5,080 nt of DNA from CAYHIW01 sp964356745 (GTDB lineage: Bacteria > Patescibacteriota > Microgenomatia > UBA1406 > GWC2-37-13): the NCBI GenBank assembly GCA_964356745.1, contig CAYHIW010000046.1, positions 1-5,080 of the forward strand, written 5' to 3'. The notes beneath the pieces were generated by a model. The model was not told the DNA's origin. It did not search any database and saw only the letters and a program-made list of their open reading frames with translations. Within the stretch, counting starts at the first letter, position 1; each line of letters opens with the position of its first letter. The position numbers and the translations under genes were made by a program. Shown here piece by piece: positions 1 through 3,907 of the stretch.

Positions 1-877
1 CTCCCTTGAACCGTATCTTTGCTGGCTTAAGACTACTTGAGTCTGAGTTAAATTGACTGAATGCATTCTTCATGTTTCTTAAGTGAACATCAGCAAGCTG
101 TTGTGTCTTTGACGAAACAACGAGTCGGATTGCGGTATCAAAACCTGCTTTCGATGTTTTTTCATCAATTTTTTCAAGGAGTTTTGGATCGGACTTAAAC
201 GTTGCCTTCTGAGGATCAGACTCGGTTTTTTTAGTGTGTGAGACGTGTGATTTTCCTTGTTTTTTCCAGTCGTCTCCGCTTGGACGTATGAGAAGTTGCA
301 CTACTGCTCCTTCTCCTTCATCCATTTTGGATAACGCTGAGGTTATGCCAGAAATTGGGTCTGTCGGGATCTCTTTATATACCTTAAGCGGCATGTATGA
401 ATACCCCTTGGTTACCATACTCGCGTACGCAACCTGCCCCTCCTCTTTAAAGATAACGGGCTCGTCAACTCGCTGAATGTCTGCAGAAGGGTAATACCCA
501 TAGACGGTCTTTTCAACAAGATCAATGAGTTTGGAAGGTGCTGAGATGTAAAAGCGGATGTCAGCTTTTTTTGCAATAATTTCAAAAGCGAGTACGTCGT
601 TTACTTCAAGAAACGATAACCATCCTGATTTCTTAAGCGATGAGAATGAGGCAAACATCTGCTCTGCCGCGTCAATTTTGATTTCATTATCTTTAGACAT
701 CTTCACTTCCAAAGTCACCATCTCAAGTGAGATTTGATCTCTTTTTTTCATCCTCACGTAGACGATGATGAGATATATGAGAAGCCATGTAAGAAGTCCA
801 GCGATAAGCGCAGCAAAAAGAGCGATAAGAAGGACGACAAATCGCTCAAAGATACCGGAGAATATGCTTGTGTCCAT
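1..877 (-). CDS. N-terminal part of a VirB4/HerA-like membrane-anchored ATPase (partial, runs off left edge)
   Basis: The minus strand is open from an ATG at 877-875 to the window edge, giving 292 codons with no stop. Residues about 13-41 form one long hydrophobic helix (runs such as VVLLIALFAALIAGLLTW) followed by the basic stretch RMKKR, so the protein is probably anchored with the rest in the cytoplasm. The soluble part has AAEQMFASF (70-78), FEIIAKKADIRFYISAP (98-114), VEKTVYGYYPSADIQ (121-135), PLKVYKEI (163-170), DPISGITSALSKM (173-185) and GEGAVVQLLIRP (188-199). From memory, this pattern matches the N-terminal domain preceding a DUF87/VirB4/TraG-like ATPase in many CPR genomes, where full proteins are several hundred residues longer. 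The ATPase core (Walker A and B) lies outside the window, so the enzymatic call is inference. Such proteins are thought to act in DNA or protein transfer or type IV pilus-like machinery. A charged low-complexity linker spans about 202-235. The ATG is chosen because it directly precedes the membrane helix and sits 5 bases from a TATAAT. Confidence 0.7.
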   Translation of the reverse strand, partial: MDTSIFSGIFERFVVLLIALFAALIAGLLTWLLIYLIIVYVRMKKRDQISLEMVTLEVKMSKDNEIKIDAAEQMFASFSSLKKSGWLSFLEVNDVLAFEIIAKKADIRFYISAPSKLIDLVEKTVYGYYPSADIQRVDEPVIFKEEGQVAYASMVTKGYSYMPLKVYKEIPTDPISGITSALSKMDEGEGAVVQLLIRPSGDDWKKQGKSHVSHTKKTESDPQKATFKSDPKLLEKIDEKTSKAGFDTAIRLVVSSKTQQLADVHLRNMKNAFSQFNSDSSSLKPAKIRFKG

Positions 878-882
878 AAAAA

Positions 883-888
883 ATTATA
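883..888 (-). promoter_or_regulatory. -10 box TATAAT for the VirB4-like gene, predicted leaderless
   Basis: The minus strand reads TATAAT at 888-883, followed by five bases and the ATG at 877. Transcription starting the usual 6-7 bases after the hexamer would begin at the start codon itself. No clear -35 is visible and there is no Shine-Dalgarno. It overlaps the plus-strand TATAAT at 887-892. Confidence 0.5.
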
Positions 889-892
889 TAAT
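887..892 (+). promoter_or_regulatory. -10 box TATAAT for the small TPR-like gene
   Basis: A perfect TATAAT on the plus strand lies 15 bases before the ATG at 908. This predicts a leader of only about 8-9 bases, with no purine-rich SD in it. The -35 is poor (a weak TTGTGT at 868-873 is too close). It overlaps by two bases the TATAAT of the divergent gene, so the two promoters probably compete for polymerase. Confidence 0.45.
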
Positions 893-907
893 AGAATCGC
901 CTAACCT

Positions 908-1291
908 ATGAAAATTCTCATTCCCATTGGAATTCTATTTGTCTGTCTTAATATCATTTTCTCACAAAATATCTCTCCTCTTTACGGTAATCTTCTTAAA
1001 GAAGATCAACCAAGTATTATTACGTTTCTTAAGAGCGTGAAATCTTCACCCAAGTACGCGGAGATTGTTGACTTATATCTTAATGAGTATGGTGATTATA
1101 CCAGGAAAATGGTTTACGAAGAAGACGAGCTTCGCGCCCAACGAATAGTAGAGTTGGATGAACTTCTTACTATTAATCCTAACGCTCGAGACGTTCTCTA
1201 TGCTGCAAGCATTTTATATGCAGATGATGGAAACAGAATAAAAGCCTCAGAATACCTTAAGCGCGCCCGTCACCTCGACCCCAGCTTTTAA
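908..1291 (+). CDS. Small exported or membrane-tethered protein with a C-terminal TPR-like repeat
   Basis: This 127-residue protein begins with a short basic start and a hydrophobic stretch (residues 4-19, LIPIGILFVCLNIIFS), which reads as a signal peptide or single membrane anchor. A cleavage near SQ/NIS (about 20) is possible. C13 lies inside the hydrophobic run and lacks a proper lipobox, so a lipoprotein is unlikely. The middle (about 28-75) is charged and helical. Residues 94-127 fit one tetratricopeptide repeat well: L97, Y104, G108, A113, A120 and P125 fall at consensus positions 4, 11, 15, 20, 27 and 32. The preceding segment (about 75-92, ending NPNA) looks like the second helix of a degenerate repeat. 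A single TPR at a C terminus usually binds a partner, but none can be named. The gene is divergent from the VirB4-like gene across 30 bases, so a shared envelope-machinery role is possible but unproven. I do not recognise a named family. Confidence 0.75.
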   Translation: MKILIPIGILFVCLNIIFSQNISPLYGNLLKEDQPSIITFLKSVKSSPKYAEIVDLYLNEYGDYTRKMVYEEDELRAQRIVELDELLTINPNARDVLYAASILYADDGNRIKASEYLKRARHLDPSF

Positions 1292-1296
1292 TCTTT

Positions 1297-1677
1297 CTAT
1301 TGAATCAATCTTGTTCTCTCAAGCGCTCTTATTTGCATTGCAACAAACTTAGGAACTTTAAAGTCATATAGTTCTTTTATGTATTGATGGAACTCCGGCG
1401 TTTCTGGAGCAATTATTTTTGCTTTTTCAACAGCTCTGTTTATATTCCGCGTTTGTCGAATAATTGCTCTGGCCTGCTCTATATTGTATTTAAATAGCGT
1501 CGCTCCATTCACATACTCGTACCTTTCAAACTCACTTTCAACAATATTGTCATCGGCAATATCTATACCTTCTCTGATTTCATTAAGTGAACCTGCAATT
1601 GGCGGGTCTCCATTTAACCAAAATCTGACCGGTCCACTTGTCGGATCGGGTTCCGATGGAAAATCTTTCTCTATCAT
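1297..1677 (-). CDS. Uncharacterised 126-residue soluble protein
   Basis: This is an uninterrupted minus-strand reading frame from ATG 1677-1675 to TAG 1299-1297. I do not recognise the family. There is no signal peptide or membrane segment. The first 30 residues are rich in proline, glycine and acid (SEPDPTSGP, NGDPPIAG) and probably disordered. Residues about 31-55 are strongly acidic, and about 60-126 alternate predicted helices with many Arg and Lys and end RALERTRLIQ. Arginine is mostly AGA and isoleucine often ATA. Support for coding comes from the plausible protein composition, the tight convergent fit with the upstream gene (5-base gap), and a TAAAAT box six bases before the start that mirrors the one at the divergent trmB-like gene. 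It shares a 56-base promoter region with that regulator, so regulation by it is a reasonable guess. The opposite-strand frame at 1484-1690 is judged a shadow because its protein is Ser/Leu/Ile-rich and lacks any comparable start context. Confidence 0.6.
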   Translation of the reverse strand: MIEKDFPSEPDPTSGPVRFWLNGDPPIAGSLNEIREGIDIADDNIVESEFERYEYVNGATLFKYNIEQARAIIRQTRNINRAVEKAKIIAPETPEFHQYIKELYDFKVPKFVAMQIRALERTRLIQ

Positions 1678-1683
1678 TTATAT

Positions 1684-1689
1684 ATTTTA
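1684..1689 (-). promoter_or_regulatory. -10-like TAAAAT for the 126-residue protein gene
   Basis: The minus strand reads TAAAAT at 1689-1684, six bases before the ATG at 1677, predicting a leaderless or near-leaderless transcript. It lies within a GTTAAAAT octamer (1691-1684) that is repeated, inverted, in front of the trmB-like gene. Confidence 0.35.
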
Positions 1690-1721
1690 ACTATAGGTTT
1701 GTAAGTTTAACTTTAGTATGT

Positions 1722-1727
1722 TAAAAT
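1722..1727 (+). promoter_or_regulatory. -10-like TAAAAT for the trmB-like gene
   Basis: TAAAAT at 1722-1727 ends six bases before the ATG at 1734, the same spacing as the box for the divergent gene. There is no Shine-Dalgarno. An alternative -10 is TAGTAT at 1714-1719, which would give an approximately 8-base leader. Confidence 0.35.
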
Positions 1728-1733
1728 TAATAT

Positions 1734-2507
1734 ATGAAGTCACAATATAAAGCTGAAAAATCGCTAATTCTTTCTCAACAACTTGTTAAATTAGGATTAA
1801 CCTCTGATGAGGCGCTTTGTTATCTTGCGCTTCTTGAGGAAGGTTCTCAATCGGCAACTGAGATCGCAGAAGCTATAGATGTTTTTCCAAATGCTGTTTA
1901 TAGACTCATGATAAAACTTGAGGAAAAAGGATTTGTCGTGAGGCTTAATACTTCGCCTAAAACATTTCAAGCAATACCTCCAAACATAGCTATCGAAGCG
2001 TTTTATGAAAAAGCCAAAAAGGATCTGGAAAAAATAAAGATTGAGTCTATTGCTTCTTTATCATCCAAGACTCTACCGTCTCCAAAAACTATGATAGAGG
2101 TGCTCACCGGAAAGGACTCTACTTTTTCAAGATATGTAGAATTTGCAAATCAAACAAAGAAAGAGTTATTAGTTATCTCTATTGGAGAACCTGTTCCAGA
2201 CGACATCAAAATAGCTTCAGCTAAAGCAAAAGAGCGTGGAGTGTCTCAAAGATTTATATTTCACGTTTATAACAAAGAGAATGAAAATTTATTAAAAAGT
2301 TGGGTAAAGATGGGAGTAGAGGTGCGACATCACGCGGATGCAGGATATCATCTTATGATCTTTGATGGAAAAAAGTGCATTCTTGTCTCGAGCAATCCTG
2401 ACAATACTGAAGAACGAACGGGCATGGTAATTTACAGTGAGAATTTGACAAATGCGCTGCGTAATTACTTTTATTCTATCTGGAATAAATCCCTCGAAGT
2501 TGTGTGA
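1734..2507 (+). CDS. TrmB-family transcriptional regulator (winged HTH plus PLD-like sensor domain)
   Basis: The 257-residue product has the TrmB architecture. Residues about 13-75 form a winged helix-turn-helix: LVKLGLTSDEALCYLALLE begins the domain, ATEIAEAIDV then FPNAVYRLMIKLEEKGFV give the recognition and following helices, and LNTSPKTFQAIPP (71-83) fits the wing. About 84-115 is a helical linker, possibly the dimerisation coiled coil. From about 118, MIEVLTGKDSTFSRYVEFANQTKKELLVIS opens an alpha/beta domain of the phospholipase-D-like fold, with YHLMIFDGKKCILVSS (205-220) and ERTGMVIYSENLTNALRNYF (227-246). No HxKxxxxD catalytic motif is present, so it is a sensor rather than a nuclease. 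The ligand cannot be read; archaeal relatives sense sugars, while CPR members are of unknown function. The start has no SD but a TAAAAT box six bases upstream. The TGA stop overlaps the 3' end of the opposing tRNA-Lys. Direct targets are unknown; the flanking inverted repeats suggest autoregulation. Confidence 0.85.
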   Translation: MKSQYKAEKSLILSQQLVKLGLTSDEALCYLALLEEGSQSATEIAEAIDVFPNAVYRLMIKLEEKGFVVRLNTSPKTFQAIPPNIAIEAFYEKAKKDLEKIKIESIASLSSKTLPSPKTMIEVLTGKDSTFSRYVEFANQTKKELLVISIGEPVPDDIKIASAKAKERGVSQRFIFHVYNKENENLLKSWVKMGVEVRHHADAGYHLMIFDGKKCILVSSNPDNTEERTGMVIYSENLTNALRNYFYSIWNKSLEVV

Positions 2508-2578
2508 GCCCGCTGGGACTCGAACCCAGAACCAATAGCTTAAAAGGCTACTGCTCTAACCAGTTGAGCTACGGGCCC
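2505..2578 (-). tRNA. tRNA-Lys (anticodon UUU)
   Basis: A complete cloverleaf reads on the minus strand from G1 at 2578. It has acceptor GGGCCCG pairing with CGGGCTC (one G-U), TA, D-stem GCTC/GAGC with loop AACTGGTTA, and anticodon stem GTAGC/GCTAT. The 7-base loop is CTTTTAA, followed by variable loop TGGTT and T-arm CTGGG-TTCGAGT-CCCAG. Anticodon TTT is at 2544-2542. Position 2505 is the A discriminator; CCA is not encoded, so it must be added by the CCA transferase. Total length is 74 bases. The last three positions overlap the TGA of the convergent trmB-like gene. Upstream promoter candidates are weak: TAAATT at 2591-2586, or the TAAAAT at 2620-2615, which would give an approximately 30-base 5' leader for RNase P to remove. 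No terminator hairpin is visible beyond the 3' end. Confidence 0.97.
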
Positions 2579-2579
2579 A

Positions 2580-2594
2580 TTCTAAAATTTAGAA
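2580..2594. repeat. 15-base palindrome TTCTAAA-A-TTTAGAA between tRNA-Lys and murD
   Basis: Seven-base arms are perfectly complementary around one central base, starting two bases from the 5' end of the tRNA gene. A one-base loop makes an RNA hairpin unlikely, so if functional it would be a protein-binding site at the tRNA promoter. It is AT-rich and may be chance. Confidence 0.3.
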
Positions 2595-2601
2595 CGGAGA
2601 A

Positions 2602-2622
2602 GTTAGAATAATGAATTTTAAC
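2602..2622. repeat. Inverted repeat GTTAGAAT-N5-ATTTTAAC upstream of murD
   Basis: GTTAGAAT (2602-2609) and ATTTTAAC (2615-2622) are inverted with 7 of 8 positions paired and a 5-base spacer. The right arm is identical to the octamer repeated in the trmB-like promoter region (1684-1691, and inverted at 1720-1727). It could be a second site for the same regulator, or a minus-strand -10 (TAAAAT 2620-2615) for the tRNA. Confidence 0.35.
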
Positions 2623-2648
2623 ACTAATCGAGCTCAATCTCAATTGTA

Positions 2649-2654
2649 TATAAT
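2649..2654 (+). promoter_or_regulatory. -10 box TATAAT for murD-murL, predicted leaderless
   Basis: A perfect TATAAT ends five bases before the murD ATG at 2660, the same geometry as the VirB4-like gene on the other strand. A TG pair lies at 2645-2646, one base off the extended -10 position. No good -35 and no Shine-Dalgarno are seen, so translation probably starts on a leaderless mRNA. Confidence 0.5.
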
Positions 2655-2659
2655 ATACT

Positions 2660-3907
2660 ATGGATTTTAAAGACAAGAAGATTGCGGTTCTTGGGGCGGG
2701 AGTTGAAGGTAAGAGTGCGGATGCGTTTCTCAAGTCGCAAGGAGCGGTTGTTTCTGTCTTTGATGAAAAAAAAGCTTCATTCCCCGACCTGTCTTCTTTT
2801 GATCTTATCGTTCGATCTCCTGGAGTAAAGCTCTCACACAAACGACTTGATGAATTAAGAAGTATGAATTATGAATCAAGAATCACTTCTGCGACAAAAC
2901 TTTTCTTTGACTTGTGTCCGACAAAAAACATCATCGGCATAACCGGAACTAAGGGCAAGGGAACAACCTCAACTTTGATTTATGAAATTTTAAAAGCAGC
3001 TGGTAAGGACGTGCATCTTTGTGGAAATATAGGAACCCCCATGCTAAATGTTTTACCCAAACTGAAAGAGAGCTCGTTTGTTGTGTTAGAGCTCTCAAGC
3101 TTTCAACTTATTGATCTTCACAAAAGTCCTCATATCGCCGTTGTGCTTATGGCAACCTCCGATCATCTTGACTGGCATAAAGATCATGGGGAATATCTTG
3201 GCGCAAAAACAAATATAGTTAAACACCAGGAAGAATTTGATTTTATTGTGGTGAACGAAGACTATGAAAACTCTGTAAAAATTGCCGAGCAGTCTAAAGG
3301 GAAAAAAGTTGGCTTTAGTCTATCCCGGCCACCGTTTCCAACCGGGGCGGTTAGAATTGGCATCCCAGGAAAGCATAATCTTGAAAATGTTTATGCGGCA
3401 TACTGTGTTGGTAAGATTCTGGACATCCCGGATACGGTGATGTTTGGAGCGATCCAAAACTTTAAAGGACTTCCCCATCGACTCGAGTTCGTAAAAAAAG
3501 TAGGAGGCGCCAAATACTACAATGACTCTTTTTCAAGTAACCCAAGCGCAACGATCGCTGCTCTCTCAAGTTTTAGCGAAAATAAAATAATGATTATTGG
3601 AGGTATTGATCGTGGAGTCGCGCTCTACAATCTTGCTGAACATATTAATAGAAGCGCTCCTTCTATTCGCAAAGTACTTCTTATTGGCCAGATAGCTGAC
3701 AAAGTTAAAAAATTACTCGAAGATGTTGGATTTCATGAATATGAAGTTTTGAGCGTTAAGACCATGAAAGAAATTATTGATCATGCACGGGAGTTGGCAC
3801 AACCAGATGATGTCGTAATTCTCTCTCCTGGGTTTGCAAGTTTCGACATGTTTAAAAACTTTGAAGAACGCGGAAATCAGTTCAAACAAGAGGTTAACGC
3901 TCTATGA
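2660..3907 (+). CDS. murD: MurD-type UDP-MurNAc-L-alanine:glutamate ligase, probably the L-Glu-adding MurD2 kind
   Basis: This cytoplasmic Mur ligase joins glutamate to UDP-MurNAc-L-alanine with ATP in peptidoglycan synthesis. At 415 residues it is slightly short for MurD (E. coli 438). Domain 1 has the dinucleotide-like fold IAVLGAGVEGKSADAFL (8-24). Domain 2 has P-loop GTKGKGTT (96-103; canonical GTNGKST), LELSSFQL (143-150), SDHLDWH (167-173), YLGAK with K183 at the carbamylated-lysine position, and GKHNLEN (237-243). Domain 3 starts near GLPHRLEFV (270-278) and has NDSFSSNPSAT (288-298), GGIDRG (314-319) and LSPGFASFDMFKNFEERGNQF (388-408, shown in part as a family signature). Compared with E. 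coli NDSKATN and GGDGK, the lysine after NDS is F291, the next threonine is S293, and the lysine that contacts the D-Glu carboxylate is R318. Together with the overlapped downstream murL, this suggests L-Glu as substrate (inference). Its TGA stop lies inside the ATGA shared with murL. A plain D-Glu MurD remains possible. Confidence 0.93.
   Translation: MDFKDKKIAVLGAGVEGKSADAFLKSQGAVVSVFDEKKASFPDLSSFDLIVRSPGVKLSHKRLDELRSMNYESRITSATKLFFDLCPTKNIIGITGTKGKGTTSTLIYEILKAAGKDVHLCGNIGTPMLNVLPKLKESSFVVLELSSFQLIDLHKSPHIAVVLMATSDHLDWHKDHGEYLGAKTNIVKHQEEFDFIVVNEDYENSVKIAEQSKGKKVGFSLSRPPFPTGAVRIGIPGKHNLENVYAAYCVGKILDIPDTVMFGAIQNFKGLPHRLEFVKKVGGAKYYNDSFSSNPSATIAALSSFSENKIMIIGGIDRGVALYNLAEHINRSAPSIRKVLLIGQIADKVKKLLEDVGFHEYEVLSVKTMKEIIDHARELAQPDDVVILSPGFASFDMFKNFEERGNQFKQEVNAL
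3888..3893 (+). promoter_or_regulatory. Shine-Dalgarno-like AAGAGG for murL
   Basis: AAGAGG lies inside the end of murD, 10 bases before the murL ATG at 3904. It is the only convincing SD-like site before a start in the window, and it belongs to the only gene that is internal to an operon. Confidence 0.45.

Larger units (their letters stand above)
1684..1727. repeat. Inverted ATTTTAAC/GTTAAAAT repeat with an extra central half-site; candidate operator
   Basis: ATTTTAAC at 1684-1691 and GTTAAAAT at 1720-1727 are perfect inverted copies separated by 28 bases. A third copy of the core, TTTAAC at 1706-1711, sits exactly 20 bases (about two helical turns) from the first. It also forms a closer inverted repeat with the last one: TAAGTTTAAC 1702-1711 against GTTAAAATTA 1720-1729, 9 of 10 positions paired, 8-base spacer. 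The cluster lies between two divergent starts and covers both -10 boxes. TrmB-family regulators commonly bind inverted repeats at such places, so autoregulation is plausible. AT-rich promoter sequence alone could also produce part of this. Confidence 0.4.

Noticed and set aside
234..476. Plus-strand 80-codon frame inside the VirB4-like gene
   Set aside because: It lies wholly within a better supported minus-strand protein with a membrane helix and family-like motifs.
938..949. Lipobox at C13 of the TPR-like protein
   Set aside because: The residue before the cysteine is valine rather than Gly/Ala/Ser, and hydrophobic residues continue after it, so it is a signal or anchor segment rather than a lipoprotein site.
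1292..1296. Bidirectional terminator between the convergent genes
   Set aside because: The gap is only five bases, and I see no GC-rich hairpin with a T-run across it or in the flanking gene ends.
1484..1690. Plus-strand 68-codon reading frame opposite the 126-residue gene
   Set aside because: Its Ser/Leu/Ile-rich product looks like an antisense shadow, and it ends almost at the opposing gene's start with no promoter or start context of its own.
2205..2220. Phospholipase-D nuclease activity in the trmB-like protein
   Set aside because: The C-terminal domain resembles the PLD-like fold, but no HxKxxxxD catalytic motif is present; together with the N-terminal winged helix this indicates a TrmB-type regulator.
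2505..2578. tRNA-Lys as an integration site for a mobile element
   Set aside because: No integrase and no repeated copy of the tRNA 3' end are seen in the window, and the tRNA is intact between ordinary genes.
2569..2841. Minus-strand 90-codon frame covering the tRNA 5' end, the promoter and the murD start
   Set aside because: It overlaps the tRNA and the conserved N terminus of murD. Its composition shows no family features.
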